Counted from the stretch's first letter, positions 25,747 to 35,361 are shown. The stretch: DNA of 64,000 nucleotides from Sphingomonas prati (GCF_014643515.1 NZ_BMJP01000001.1:1240001-1304000), one strand, 5' to 3'. Numbers and translations are program-made. Notes: generated from the sequence alone by a model not told the origin.

Positions 25747-26841
25747 ATGAGCGGGGCGGAATTCACGAACGATAACGGCGTCCTGCGCTTCTGCGGCACG
25801 ATGACGCTCGCCCGGCTCGGCGACGTGGTCGACCGGGTCGAGGCGATCGACACCCGCCCCACCGCGATCGACCTGTCCGGGATCGACCGGATCGACACAG
25901 TCGGCGCCTGGATCGTCCACCGCCTGGTCCGCGACCACAACATCCCCGTGCAGGGCGCGGATGAGAACACGTCGCGTTTGCTCGAACAGGTCGCCGCCGC
26001 CGACCGCCCGGCAAAGGTCCGGCCCGACGCGACGCCCTCCTTCGTCCGCGTACTTGGCCAGATCGGCGATGCGGTCGCACAGGCCGGCCACACGCTGATC
26101 GGCCTCACCGGTTTCTTCGGCGCCACGCTCGTCGCCGCCTGGGGCGTCATCCGCCACCCGCGCCGCTTCCGCTACAACGCCGTCGCACGCCAGTTCGAGG
26201 TTGTCGGTGTCGAGGCGCTCGCCATCGTCGGCCTCATGAGTTTCCTGATCGGCGTCGTCATCGCGCAACAGGGCGCGATCCAGCTCCGCCAGTTCGGCGC
26301 CGAGGTGTTCGCGATCAACCTGATCGGCCGCATCACCTTCCGCGAACTCGGCGTGCTGATGACCGCGATCATGGTCGCCGGCCGCTCCGGCTCCGCCTTT
26401 GCCGCGCAGATCGGATCGATGCGTCTCGCCGAGGAGGTTGATGCGATGCGCACCATCGGCGTCTCGCCGATGGAGGCGCTGATCCTGCCGCGCGTGCTCG
26501 CCACCGTACTCCTGATGCCGTTGCTCGGCTTCTACGCCTCGCTGCTGGCCCTGCTCGGCGGCGGCCTGTTCACCTGGATCTCGCTCGATATCCCTCCGGT
26601 CACGTTCATCACCCGCATCCGCGAGGTCGTGCCACTGACCGACGTGCTGACCGGCCTCATCAAGGCCCCGGTGTTCGGCCTCATCATCGCGATGGCCGGC
26701 TGCTTCCAGGGGATGCAGGTCGAAGGCAGCGCCGAATCGGTCGGCTTGCGCACGACGTCCGCCGTCGTGCAGTCGATCTTCCTCGTCATCATCATCAACG
26801 CCGTGTTCGCGGTGTTCTTCGCAGCGATCGGCTGGGTATGA
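25747..26841 (+). CDS. mlaE: MlaE-type ABC permease with N-terminal STAS domain
   Basis: A 364-residue permease of the Mla/Tgd1/YrbE family for phospholipid transport between outer and inner membranes. Residues 1-90 form a STAS-like domain (TAIDLSGIDRIDTVGAWIVHRL), which in E. coli is the separate protein MlaB, so the fusion replaces it. The MlaE domain follows with VGVEALAIVGLMSFLIGVVIAQQ, the coupling-helix region EEVDAMRTIGVSP and five helices. The TGA overlaps the mlaF ATG (ATGA). The operon order is mlaE-mlaF-mlaD-lipoprotein. Confidence 0.94.
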   Translation: MSGAEFTNDNGVLRFCGTMTLARLGDVVDRVEAIDTRPTAIDLSGIDRIDTVGAWIVHRLVRDHNIPVQGADENTSRLLEQVAAADRPAKVRPDATPSFVRVLGQIGDAVAQAGHTLIGLTGFFGATLVAAWGVIRHPRRFRYNAVARQFEVVGVEALAIVGLMSFLIGVVIAQQGAIQLRQFGAEVFAINLIGRITFRELGVLMTAIMVAGRSGSAFAAQIGSMRLAEEVDAMRTIGVSPMEALILPRVLATVLLMPLLGFYASLLALLGGGLFTWISLDIPPVTFITRIREVVPLTDVLTGLIKAPVFGLIIAMAGCFQGMQVEGSAESVGLRTTSAVVQSIFLVIIINAVFAVFFAAIGWV

Positions 26842-27728
26842 CCGCCACACTCGCCAAGTCCGCCCCGGCCCCCGCCGCCCCCGCCCAGGACGATTTCCTG
26901 ATCCGGGTGAAGGGCCTTCGCAACCAGTTCGGCGATCAGGTCGTTCATGAAAACCTGGACCTCGACGTCCGGCGCGGCGAGATCCTCGGCGTCGTCGGCG
27001 GCTCCGGCACCGGCAAGTCCGTGCTGCTCCGCTCCATCATCGGCCTCCAGACGCCCAGCGCCGGCGAGGTCACGGTGTTCGGCGAATCGATGCTGGGGCG
27101 CGAGGAAACCGACGCGCGCAACGTCCGCCGCCGCTGGGGCGTGCTGTTCCAGAACGGCGCGCTGTTTTCCACGCTCACCGTCGCGGAAAACGTCCAGGTC
27201 CCGCTCCGCGAATACTACCGCCGCCTCGACGCGACGCTGCTCGACGAGATCGCCTGCTACAAGATTGCGATGTCGGGGCTCGGCGCGGAGGCCGGTCCGA
27301 AATATCCGTCCGAGCTGTCCGGCGGCATGCGCAAACGCGCCGCCCTCGCCCGCGCGCTCTCGCTCGATCCGGAACTGCTGTTTCTCGACGAACCGACCGC
27401 CGGGCTTGATCCGATCGGTGCCGCCGCATTCGACGAACTGATCAAGAGCCTGAAGAACACGCTCGGCCTCACCGTCTTCCTCATCACCCACGATCTCGAC
27501 ACGCTCTACGCGATCTGTGACCGCGTCGCCGTCATCGCGGATCGCAAGGTCGTTGCGGTCGGCACGATCCCGGAACTGCTCGCGCTCGACCAGCCGTGGA
27601 TCCAGGAATATTTCAACGGCCCCCGCGGACGCACCGCGGCGCAAGGGGCCGAAACACTGCACGACGAAGCCCGCGAACGGGCGACGCCGCCCGCACCGGC
27701 GGGCCAGCAAGCGGACGCGAGGGCCTGA
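26838..27728 (+). CDS. mlaF: MlaF-type ATP-binding protein
   Basis: A 296-residue ABC ATPase that drives the MlaE permease. Walker A is VVGGSGTGKSVLLRSI near residue 53, the signature is LSGGMRKRAALARAL, and Walker B is LLFLDEPTAGLDP, with the switch His in FLITHDLDTLY. An N-terminal Ala/Pro-rich stretch of about 18 residues and a C-terminal tail of about 40 residues extend beyond the family core. In other MlaF proteins the C-terminal part contacts MlaB. The stop shares bases with the mlaD ATG. Confidence 0.95.
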   Translation: MTATLAKSAPAPAAPAQDDFLIRVKGLRNQFGDQVVHENLDLDVRRGEILGVVGGSGTGKSVLLRSIIGLQTPSAGEVTVFGESMLGREETDARNVRRRWGVLFQNGALFSTLTVAENVQVPLREYYRRLDATLLDEIACYKIAMSGLGAEAGPKYPSELSGGMRKRAALARALSLDPELLFLDEPTAGLDPIGAAAFDELIKSLKNTLGLTVFLITHDLDTLYAICDRVAVIADRKVVAVGTIPELLALDQPWIQEYFNGPRGRTAAQGAETLHDEARERATPPAPAGQQADARA

Positions 27729-28699
27729 TGGAAAACCGATCAAACCATGTTCTGGTCGGCGGCGTCGTATTGGCGCTGCTGGTCGTCACGCTGGGCTTCC
27801 TGGTGTGGATGGCCGGCTTCTCCGGCCCCAATGACCAGAAGTTCGACATCTTCTTCCGCTCCTCGGTCGATGGCCTCGCCAAGGGCTCAGTCGTCGCTTT
27901 CTCCGGCGTGCCGGTCGGCAATGTCGAGGACATCGCGATCATGCCCGCCTCACCCGAATTCGTCCGCGTGCGGATCAAGGTGAAGGAAGGCGTCCCCGTG
28001 CTGAAGGGCACGACCGCCACGATCGCTGGCGTCGGCTTCACCGGTGTCAGCCAGATCAATCTGGACGGCGCGGTCAAGGGCGCCGCACCGATCGCGTGCA
28101 ATCCAGAACTCGAAAAGGACCCGACCTGCCCGGACGGCTACCCGGTGATCCCGACTAAGCCCGGCGCACTCGGCCAGCTGCTCAACTCCGCGCCCGTCCT
28201 ACTCGAACGCGTGACCACGCTGACCGACCGGCTCGGCCAGTTGCTCAACCCAAACAACCAGAATTCGATCGGTCGCATCCTGGCCAACATGGATCGGCTG
28301 TCCGGCTCGCTGGCCGATCGTGGTCCCGAGATCGCCCAGACGCTGGTCGAAACGCGCATCGCGGTCCGCCAGGCCGGCGACGCTGCCGAACAGATTGGGA
28401 AGCTCGCCACAACCGCGGACGGCGTGATGCAGCGCGACGTCGGCCCCGCCATGGCGAACTTCAACAAGGCAGCTGCCAACGCGAACCGCACGCTGGCCCA
28501 GATCGACGCGACGATGACGGAGGCCCGCCCCGGCATCAAGACGCTGACGAACGACACGATCCCGAACGCCAACCAGCTCGTCCGCGACCTGTCGCAGATG
28601 GCCGAATCGCTGACGTCCGTCGCCAACAAGGTCGACCGCGGCGGCGCGGGTGCCCTGATCGGCGGCGGCAAGCTGCCCGACTACAAGCCGAGGAACTGA
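27728..28699 (+). CDS. mlaD: MlaD/MCE-domain substrate-binding protein
   Basis: A 323-residue protein with one N-terminal membrane helix at about 9-31 (LVGGVVLALLVVTLGFLVWMAGF) and a periplasmic MCE domain at about 38-120, with the typical VDGLAKGSVVAFSGVPVGNV. A long, mostly helical and coiled-coil-like region follows to about 310. MCE proteins form hexameric rings that pass lipid to the MlaEF transporter. This one is about twice as long as E. coli MlaD. The extra helix region may build a longer tunnel, as in needle-like MCE assemblies (inference). Confidence 0.93.
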   Translation: MENRSNHVLVGGVVLALLVVTLGFLVWMAGFSGPNDQKFDIFFRSSVDGLAKGSVVAFSGVPVGNVEDIAIMPASPEFVRVRIKVKEGVPVLKGTTATIAGVGFTGVSQINLDGAVKGAAPIACNPELEKDPTCPDGYPVIPTKPGALGQLLNSAPVLLERVTTLTDRLGQLLNPNNQNSIGRILANMDRLSGSLADRGPEIAQTLVETRIAVRQAGDAAEQIGKLATTADGVMQRDVGPAMANFNKAAANANRTLAQIDATMTEARPGIKTLTNDTIPNANQLVRDLSQMAESLTSVANKVDRGGAGALIGGGKLPDYKPRN

Positions 28700-28700
28700 T

Positions 28701-29285
28701 ATGCGCCTGTCCCTGCCCCTATCCGTCCTCGCCGCCCTGACGCTCGCGGGCTGCGCCTTCGGGCCGAAGGTGCCGCCGTCGTTCCTAGCGCTGCCCTCCA
28801 CTGCGCAGGTCCAGCCAGGCGCGTCGCGCACCGCCGCCGACGGCCAGGCGGTTCTGATCGGCGTGCCGAGCGTGCCGGCAGAACTCCTCGCGCTCCGCAT
28901 CCCGGTCCGCACCACGCCGACCGAGATCGCCTACGTCAAGGACGCACAGTGGGCCGACGCGCCTGCCCGCCTGTTCCGGAACGTGCTCGCCGACACGGTC
29001 ACTGCTCGCACCGGCCGAGTCGTCATCGAACCGCGCGGTGCCAACGTCACCCCCGGCCTCCGCCTCGGCGGCCGACTCCAGACCTTCGGCCTCGACGCCG
29101 CCACCCGCACCGCCGTCGTCACCTACGACGCCTCGCTGGCCCGCGGAAAATCTGACACCGTCGAAACCCGCCGCTTCCAGGCAAGCGTCCCGGTGACGAC
29201 CGAGGACGGCCCGACGATCGCGGCGGCCCTGACGCAGGGCGCGAACCAGGTTGCAAGCGAGGTTGCTGGCTGGGTTGGCGGCTGA
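28701..29285 (+). CDS. ABC-type transport auxiliary lipoprotein
   Basis: A 194-residue lipoprotein. The lipobox LTLAGCAFG puts the acylated Cys at about residue 18. The rest resembles the ABC transport auxiliary component/PqiC group (IPVRTTPTEIAYVKDAQWADAPARLF), which folds like a small alpha/beta periplasmic domain. It is the last gene of the mla-type operon, one base after mlaD, and probably anchors the MCE protein to the outer membrane, as PqiC does for PqiB. No terminator follows directly. A gap with hairpin repeats does. Confidence 0.9.
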   Translation: MRLSLPLSVLAALTLAGCAFGPKVPPSFLALPSTAQVQPGASRTAADGQAVLIGVPSVPAELLALRIPVRTTPTEIAYVKDAQWADAPARLFRNVLADTVTARTGRVVIEPRGANVTPGLRLGGRLQTFGLDAATRTAVVTYDASLARGKSDTVETRRFQASVPVTTEDGPTIAAALTQGANQVASEVAGWVGG

Positions 29286-29752
29286 AGTTCATCCAATAGG
29301 CTAAGTAAGCCGAGGCTCGATGACGATCCGCAGCTGAGCAACCGCGTCTTGCGGCGGCGCAGAACCTAAAAGTGTCGTCGCATTTATTTGCCTAAAGGGC
29401 ACCCCAAGCCACACCCCCTCTCCCCAACCCTCTCCCCGTAGGGGAGAGGGGGCAGGTCGCGCGGCGCCTAAGCGTGGCTCGGCCTTTGCAGAATGTTGGA
29501 CGCGGCTCCGCCAACCGAAATCGTCGACCAAGAGTAAGCTAGTAACACAGGCTGCAGGCAGAGCCCTCCCCCCACCGGGGGGAGGGTTGGGAGAGGGGAG
29601 CAACGTCGCAACGAACGCATCACCTCGACGAGGAATCGACCCGTCCCCTCGAACGTCATCCCGGCGAAAGCCGGGATCTCCCTCCGGCAAAGAACTCACC
29701 CAGAGCCCAAACAAGCTTCCGGCACCCCCGGGGACGAGGACTTCCGCCCCTC
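29286..29752. other. Gene-free gap with a hairpin doublet and a third hairpin
   Basis: No gene is seen between two convergent genes. Hairpin 29428-29450 (CCCTCTCCCC with GGGGAGAGGG) and hairpin 29564-29586 (CCCTCCCCCC with GGGGGGAGGG) have outer flanks CCCTCTCCCCAA and TTGGGAGAGGGG that are reverse complements, so 29412-29599 is a wide inverted doublet. A separate hairpin at 29656-29678 (TCATCCCGGCGAAAGCCGGG) belongs to the family also seen at 37248 and 47847. Confidence 0.75.
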
Positions 29753-32341
29753 TCACCCCAAACTCTTGCTCAGCTGCTCGAACACATCCTTCGACAAACC
29801 CTCGGTCCCCAACACCCGCTCCAGCTCAGCCCGCATCATCGCCCCACGCGCCGCATCGAATCGCGACCACCGCCCCAACGGCGGCACCAGCTTGGCCGCG
29901 GTCTGCGGATTGATCCGATCGATCGCCACGACCATGTCGCCCAGGAACCGGTACCCACGCCCCGAAGGATCATGAAACGCCCGCTGGTTCACCGCGAACG
30001 CACCCACCAGCGACCGCAACCGGTTCGGGTTCGTCATCACGAAATCCGGATGCCGCGCCAGCCGCTCCACCACATCGATCGTGTCGCTCCGCGGCGCCAG
30101 AGCCTGCGTCTGGAACCACTTGTCCAGCACCAGCGCATTGTCAGCATAACGCGCATGGAATGCCGCAAACGCCGCATCGCGCTCCGCCGATGCCGTCATC
30201 GCCAACGCGGTCAGCGCCGTCTGCCGATCCGTCATCGTCCCCGCAGCCTCATACTGCGCCTTCGCGAGCGCGGGACCATCCGCCGCCCCGCTCGCCACGA
30301 TGTAGCCCAGCGCCACACCGCGCAGCCGCCGCATGCCCCTGCCGGCGGCCTCGAGCGAATTGCCGCCCGCCGCCATACCTGCATACACCCCGCGCCAGTC
30401 GGCGATCAGCTCCGCCCCCAGCGCACCGCGCAACCGGTCCCACGCGCGCGTCACCGCCTGCGGATCGACCACCGGCATCTGGTCGCCCAGATACGCCTCG
30501 AACGGCAGCAGCACCGCCTCCGCCACGAACGCCGGTTCCAGCGCCGGATCGGCCAGCGTCGCCTTCACCGCCGCGATCACCGGCGCCAGGTCGGCGTTGC
30601 CGGTCGCGACATCGTCGACCAGCGTATCGACCATCAACTGCTGCATCGCCTCGTACCGCGCGAACGGATCGTCGTCGTGCGCGGACAGGAACGCCAGGTC
30701 CGCCGCGGACCGATCGCTCTCGATCGTCACCGGTGCGCTGAACCCGCGGTTGATCGACAACACCGGCCGCTCGCCGATCCCCTCGAACAATATCTCCTGA
30801 TGCGCCCCGTCCAGCATCACCGTCTGTTCGGGCAACAGCTTGGTCCCCGAAACCTCGCCGAACAGCGCGATGCGCAGCGGCATCGGCATCGCCTGCTTGT
30901 CCGGCTGACCCGGCGTCGCCGGCACCACCTGCTGCAACCGCAGCCGCGCGCGGCCGCCCGGCGCATCGAAATCGAGCGCGGCATGGACCCGCGGCGTCCC
31001 CGCCTGACGGTACCACAGCCGGAACAGGCCCAGGTCGTGGCCCGACGCATCCTCCATCGCCGCGACGAAGTCCTCGCACGTCGCCGCCGTCCCGTCATGC
31101 CGATCGAAATACAGGTCCGACCCCGCACGGAACGCCGCCTCGCCCAGCATCGTGTGCATCATGCGGATCACCTCCGCACCCTTGTTGTAAATCGTCGCGG
31201 TGTAGAAATTGCTGATTTCGATATAGCTGTCCGGCCGGATCGGGTGGGCCAGCGGGCCGCCATCCTCCGGGAACTGCGCCGCGCGCAGCACACGGACGTC
31301 CTCGATCCGCTTGACCGCCGCCGATCCCTGATCCGCACTGTACTGCTGGTCGCGAAAGACGGTGAACCCCTCCTTCAACGACAGCTGGAACCAGTCGCGG
31401 CACGTCACCCGGTTGCCCGACCAGTTGTGGAAATATTCATGCGCCACAACGGTCGCGACCGCGTCGTAATCCTGGTCCGTCGCGGTGTCCGGATCGGCCA
31501 GCACGTAGCGCGAATTGAAGATGTTGAGGCCCTTGTTCTCCATCGCCCCGAAATTGAAATCGCTGACCGCGACGATGTTGAACACGCCCAGATCATATTC
31601 GCGGCCATACACCCGCTCGTCCCACGCCATCGCGGTCTTCAGCGCGTGCATCGCATGGCCCGTCCGGCCCAGATCATGCTCGCGCACCCAGATGCCAAGC
31701 TCCACGACCTTGCCCGATCCGGTGACGAAACTGTCGCGGTTCACCGCCAGGTCGCCCGCCACCAGCGCGAACAGATAGCTCGGCTTCGGAAACGGATCGC
31801 GCCAGTCCGCATAGTGCCGCCCGTCCGGCAGCGTCCCCGAATCGACATGGTCACCGTTCGACAGCAGCACCGGATAGCGCGCCCGGTCCGCCACCAGCCG
31901 CACGGCATAGCGCGCCAGCACGTCGGGCCGGTCGGGGAAGAACATGATCCGCCGGAACCCCTCCGCCTCGCACTGCGTGCAGAGCAGCCCGTCGGACGCA
32001 TACAGCCCCATCAGCTGCGTATTGGCCTCCGGCGCGATCGTGACGCGGATTTCGACCAGATGCGCGTTGCCGGGCAAATCGACGACCAACTGGTCGCCAT
32101 CCATTGCCCAGTCCGCCGCAACACCGTCCACCATGACGGAGTCCGCCGTCAGCCCGTCGCCATCCAGACGCAACGGCCCGTCGCCGGCCCGCACCACCGA
32201 CAACCGCCCCGTCACCTGCGTCCGCGCCGGATCCAGATCGAACTCCAGCGCGATCTCCGGCACCTGCCAAACAGGCGGCGCATAGTCAGCGCGAAGAACG
32301 GGAGCCGGTGCGGCAGCGAGCGGTTGCGTGCGTATATCCAT
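29753..32341 (-). CDS. pepN: Aminopeptidase N, M1 family
   Basis: An 862-residue zinc aminopeptidase of the M1 family that trims N-terminal residues from peptides in the cytoplasm. The substrate-amine motif is FGAMENKGLN near residue 263, and the zinc site is VVAHEYFHNWSGNRV near 297 with the third ligand in LSLKEGFTVFRD about 20 residues later. The length and the long helical C-terminal domain match bacterial PepN. It starts 154 bases from the divergent epimerase gene. The complementary strand is open for nearly 800 codons, but that is a GC-rich shadow. Confidence 0.97.
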   Translation of the reverse strand: MDIRTQPLAAAPAPVLRADYAPPVWQVPEIALEFDLDPARTQVTGRLSVVRAGDGPLRLDGDGLTADSVMVDGVAADWAMDGDQLVVDLPGNAHLVEIRVTIAPEANTQLMGLYASDGLLCTQCEAEGFRRIMFFPDRPDVLARYAVRLVADRARYPVLLSNGDHVDSGTLPDGRHYADWRDPFPKPSYLFALVAGDLAVNRDSFVTGSGKVVELGIWVREHDLGRTGHAMHALKTAMAWDERVYGREYDLGVFNIVAVSDFNFGAMENKGLNIFNSRYVLADPDTATDQDYDAVATVVAHEYFHNWSGNRVTCRDWFQLSLKEGFTVFRDQQYSADQGSAAVKRIEDVRVLRAAQFPEDGGPLAHPIRPDSYIEISNFYTATIYNKGAEVIRMMHTMLGEAAFRAGSDLYFDRHDGTAATCEDFVAAMEDASGHDLGLFRLWYRQAGTPRVHAALDFDAPGGRARLRLQQVVPATPGQPDKQAMPMPLRIALFGEVSGTKLLPEQTVMLDGAHQEILFEGIGERPVLSINRGFSAPVTIESDRSAADLAFLSAHDDDPFARYEAMQQLMVDTLVDDVATGNADLAPVIAAVKATLADPALEPAFVAEAVLLPFEAYLGDQMPVVDPQAVTRAWDRLRGALGAELIADWRGVYAGMAAGGNSLEAAGRGMRRLRGVALGYIVASGAADGPALAKAQYEAAGTMTDRQTALTALAMTASAERDAAFAAFHARYADNALVLDKWFQTQALAPRSDTIDVVERLARHPDFVMTNPNRLRSLVGAFAVNQRAFHDPSGRGYRFLGDMVVAIDRINPQTAAKLVPPLGRWSRFDAARGAMMRAELERVLGTEGLSKDVFEQLSKSLG

Positions 32342-32402
32342 AGCTCCCGAAACTAGGCACGAGCCAAAGGGTTCACAACGAAGAACCGCGAACGCACTCG
32401 CC

Positions 32403-32425
32403 CCCTCCCCCCACCGGGGGGAGGG
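32403..32425. repeat. Single REP-like hairpin (GGGGGAGGG family)
   Basis: CCCTCCCCCC-ACC-GGGGGGAGGG followed by TCGGGGTGGGGGGCGTGGC, identical in pattern to the left half of the doublet at 24771. The inverted partner is absent here. It lies in the divergent gap between pepN and the epimerase gene. Confidence 0.75.
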
Positions 32426-32495
32426 TCGGGGTGGGGGGCGTGGCCTGGGATAAGATCACCTCACCCACGCCACGGCCCCAAGAAAGGAACCAGAC

Positions 32496-33326
32496 ATGTC
32501 CCGCCTCCTGATCTTCGGCCTCGGCTACACCGCCACCCGCCTCGCCGACCGCCTGACGCAGGACGGCTGGTACGTCACCGCCACCCGCCGCACCGCGACC
32601 GAAACCGCACTCGCCTTCGACGACGAACCCGCGGTCCGCGCAGAGATCGCGGCCGCCACCCACATCCTCTCCTCCGTCCCGCCCGCGGACGAACAGGACC
32701 CGGTCCTGACCCGCTACGGCCCCGCCCTCGTCCGCACCCGCTGGCTCGGCTACCTCTCCTCCACCGGCGTCTACGGCGATGCGCAGGGCGCGTGGGTCGA
32801 CGAGAGCGCCCCGATCGGCACCGGCCGCCGCAACGCCCGCGCCGCCGCCGACCTCCGCTGGCAGACGCTGCCGCAGGCCAGCATCTTCCGCCTCCCCGGC
32901 ATCTACGGCCCCGGCCGCTCCGCGCTCGACCGCGTCCGCGAGGGCCGCGCGCACCGCATCGACCTGCGCACGCAGGTCTTCAGCCGCATCCATGTCGACG
33001 ATATCGTGTCCGGCGTCATCGCCGGAATGGACGGCCCGCCCGGCGTCTACAACCTGGCCGATGACCTGCCGTCCAGCCAGAATGCGGTGATCGAGGCGGC
33101 GTGCGACCTGCTCGGCCTGCCCTGGCCCGAACTGCAATCGCTCGACGTGGCCGACCTTTCCCCCATGGCGCGCGGCTTCTATGCGGAGAACCGCCGCGTC
33201 GCGAACGGCAAGGCCAAACGCGTGCTCGACTGGTCGCCCGCCTATCCCGACTACCGCGCCGGGTTGCGCGCCCTCAACGCCACGACCAGCCCGGCCATCG
33301 CCAGCGCGGAGCCCACGCCCGCCTGA
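32496..33326 (+). CDS. NAD(P)-dependent epimerase/dehydratase, YeeZ-like
   Basis: A 276-residue protein of the extended short-chain dehydrogenase superfamily. The nucleotide loop is LLIFGLGYTATRLADRL at the very N terminus, a GxGYxxxxL form typical of the YeeZ group rather than GxxGxxG. The segment YLSSTGVYGDAQGAWVDE covers the Ser region, but the usual YxxxK catalytic pair is not obvious, as is common in this group. An AAAGGA site precedes the ATG. Its last 76 bases overlap the antisense 3' end of the EamA gene. Substrate unknown. Confidence 0.85.
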   Translation: MSRLLIFGLGYTATRLADRLTQDGWYVTATRRTATETALAFDDEPAVRAEIAAATHILSSVPPADEQDPVLTRYGPALVRTRWLGYLSSTGVYGDAQGAWVDESAPIGTGRRNARAAADLRWQTLPQASIFRLPGIYGPGRSALDRVREGRAHRIDLRTQVFSRIHVDDIVSGVIAGMDGPPGVYNLADDLPSSQNAVIEAACDLLGLPWPELQSLDVADLSPMARGFYAENRRVANGKAKRVLDWSPAYPDYRAGLRALNATTSPAIASAEPTPA

Positions 33327-34189
33327 ACCGACCAGCGATACCCCTCGAACGCGGTCGACAGCGTCATCGCGATCACCGGCACCAGCACGCTGGAATAGGC
33401 AGCCCGCGCCGGTCCGATCGTCCGGATCACGCGGTAATAGAGCGGAAACGCCAGCGCCGACCCGGCCAGCCCGAGATACGCGATCCCGGCCACATAGCCC
33501 CAGCGCCACTCCACCGTCGGCGCACCGACCGTGGCCCACGCATAACCCGCATCGACGATCGTCCCGAACAGCATCGCCCACGCGATCAGCGGGATCACCG
33601 CCACCCGCCGCGCGGCCGGCGTCGCCTGCACCACATTGGCGATCGACGCGGCCAGCACCGCGGCCAGCGTCGTCACGATCCCGCCCGCCACCGCGATCGC
33701 ATCCTCGCCGCGCACCCCCGCGGTCCGCAACTCATGATCGAACAGCAGCGCGACACCCACCATCGCGATCGCCGACCCGGCCAGGAACGGCACGGACAGC
33801 GCCTGCCCCAGCAACATCCGACCCAGCACCGCGTTCGGCACCACCAGCAACCCGAACACCACCGCCACCAGCCCCGACGTGATCGACGTCTCCGCCAGAT
33901 ACACCAGGTTGAAATTGGCGAAGAACTGGCAGAACCCGATGACCGCGGCCAACAGCATCCCCGCCCGCCCGATCCGCAGCGGCGCACGCGTCGCCACCGC
34001 CACGCCGAACATCGCGACCGTCGCCACGATAAAGCGGTAGGTGACCGACCAGCTGGCCGGCACGATGCCGATCTGGTCGCGGATCACCAGCCAGGTCGAT
34101 CCCCAGATCAACGTCACCAGCATGAACGGCACCAGCACGCGCCGGATCGTCGCCGGCGGCAGCGGCGGAGCGGTCAGCGCCCCCGTCAT
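33251..34189 (-). CDS. EamA/DMT-family transporter
   Basis: A 312-residue drug/metabolite transporter family protein with ten membrane helices in two EamA halves. Signatures are LIWGSTWLVIRDQIG near the N terminus and the second-half counterpart GLAGSALAFPLYYRVIRTIGPARAAYSSVLVPVIAM. Members export amino acids or metabolites. It lies 18 bases downstream of the threonine aldolase gene and is probably cotranscribed, which may hint at an amino-acid substrate. The 3' end overlaps the convergent epimerase gene by 76 bases. Confidence 0.93.
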   Translation of the reverse strand: MTGALTAPPLPPATIRRVLVPFMLVTLIWGSTWLVIRDQIGIVPASWSVTYRFIVATVAMFGVAVATRAPLRIGRAGMLLAAVIGFCQFFANFNLVYLAETSITSGLVAVVFGLLVVPNAVLGRMLLGQALSVPFLAGSAIAMVGVALLFDHELRTAGVRGEDAIAVAGGIVTTLAAVLAASIANVVQATPAARRVAVIPLIAWAMLFGTIVDAGYAWATVGAPTVEWRWGYVAGIAYLGLAGSALAFPLYYRVIRTIGPARAAYSSVLVPVIAMTLSTAFEGYRWSVQAGVGSALAMAGLVVALRARNPAR

Positions 34190-34207
34190 GCGGCCCTCAT
34201 CGCGCGG

Positions 34208-35221
34208 TCACAGTGCCGCGATCGCTGCCGCCAGCGCCGCGATCTCGTCGGCCGGCTGGCTCCACGAGACCACCATCCGCACCTCGCCCGCCGCCCAGTC
34301 GTAAAAGTCGAAACCCTGCGCCCTGAGAGCCGCGGCCTCGTCCGGCGTGGCGCGCAGGAACAGCTCGTTCGCCTGAACGGCGTGCAGCGCCCGCGCCCCC
34401 GCCGCCGCACCGAGCGCCGCCGCGCCCGCATTGGCCGCCCGCGCCGTGTCCAGCCAGCGATCCTGCTCGACCAGCGCCAGGATCTGCGCCGCCGCGAACC
34501 GCCCCTTCGACAACAGATGCCCCGCGCGCTTCCGCCGGCGCAACGTGTCCGCCGCCAACGTCCGGTCGAAGAACACCAAAGCCTCCGCCGACATCCCGCC
34601 ATTCTTGACGAACCCGAAACTCAGCACGTCCACCCCGGCGCGCCACGTCATGTCCGCCGGCGAACAGCCGACATGCGCCATCGCATTGCCGAACCGCGCC
34701 CCGTCCATATGCAGCCCCCAGCCGCGCGCCTTCGCCACCTCGCCCAGCGCCGCGACCTCGTCCGGCGTATAGACCAGCCCATATTCGGTCGCGTTGGTGA
34801 TCGACAGCGCATGCGGCTGCACCCGGTGAACGTCGTTCGCGATCGCATCCGCCGCCGCCGCCACACCCGCCGGGTCGAGCTTCGCCCCGACCCCGTCGAC
34901 CAGCATCAGCTTGGCACCGTGCGTATAGAATTCCGGCGCGCCCCCCTCGTCGTTCTGGATATGCGCATCGCGGTGGCACATCACGCCCCCATGCGGCGGC
35001 ACCATCGCCGCCAAGGCCAGCGCGTTCGCCGCCGTCCCCGTCGCCACCCACATCGCGGTCACCGGCGTCTCGAACAGGTCGGAAAAGACGCCGTCCATCC
35101 GCTTCGACAACGCATCGCCATCATAAGCGGTATCGACCGCATTGGCGGCCAGCATCGCGTCCAGAACAGCCGGATGAGCCGGCGCGGCATTGTCGGAGAA
35201 AAAGCGCATGGCGACTGCCAT
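34208..35221 (-). CDS. ltaE: Low-specificity threonine aldolase, beta-eliminating lyase family
   Basis: A 337-residue PLP enzyme splitting L-threonine or allo-threonine into glycine and acetaldehyde. The PLP Lys is in LSFGFVKNGGMSAEAL near residue 206, the N-terminal FFSDNAAPAHPAVLDAM is typical, and GLHMDGARFGNAMAH carries the cofactor Asp. Two in-frame ATGs exist at 35221 and 35209. Only 35221 has a purine-rich site (GAGAGGGGG) at proper distance. An EamA exporter gene follows on the same strand. Confidence 0.92.
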   Translation of the reverse strand: MAVAMRFFSDNAAPAHPAVLDAMLAANAVDTAYDGDALSKRMDGVFSDLFETPVTAMWVATGTAANALALAAMVPPHGGVMCHRDAHIQNDEGGAPEFYTHGAKLMLVDGVGAKLDPAGVAAAADAIANDVHRVQPHALSITNATEYGLVYTPDEVAALGEVAKARGWGLHMDGARFGNAMAHVGCSPADMTWRAGVDVLSFGFVKNGGMSAEALVFFDRTLAADTLRRRKRAGHLLSKGRFAAAQILALVEQDRWLDTARAANAGAAALGAAAGARALHAVQANELFLRATPDEAAALRAQGFDFYDWAAGEVRMVVSWSQPADEIAALAAAIAAL

Positions 35222-35273
35222 ACCGAAAGCCCCCTCTCGTTCAAGGGAGCGGTTCAGCCCCCTCCCAACCAAC

Positions 35274-35361
35274 GTACCCCCGGCGGACGCGGGGGTCCAG
35301 CTGGGTCCCGAATACAAGGTCCGGCCCGGCAACCTGGATCCCCGCCTCCGCGGGCATACGA
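35274..35361. repeat. Imperfect inverted doublet, CCCGCCTCCGCGGG family
   Basis: GGCGGACGCGGGGGTCCAG (from about 35283) and CTGGATCCCCGCCTCCGCGG (to about 35354) are near reverse complements across about 35 bases. The whole forms a long palindromic element in the divergent gap between the threonine aldolase and M28 peptidase genes. Confidence 0.65.

Noticed and set aside
29286..29752. A degraded insertion sequence in the gap
   Set aside because: No transposase fragment or terminal repeats with target duplications were seen. The symmetry is explained by hairpin doublets.
29972..32356. A nearly 800-codon open frame on the plus strand across pepN
   Set aside because: It is antisense to a gene with full M1 peptidase motifs. 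Its product is a low-quality Arg/His/Gln-rich chain, as GC-rich codon bias gives on the opposite strand.
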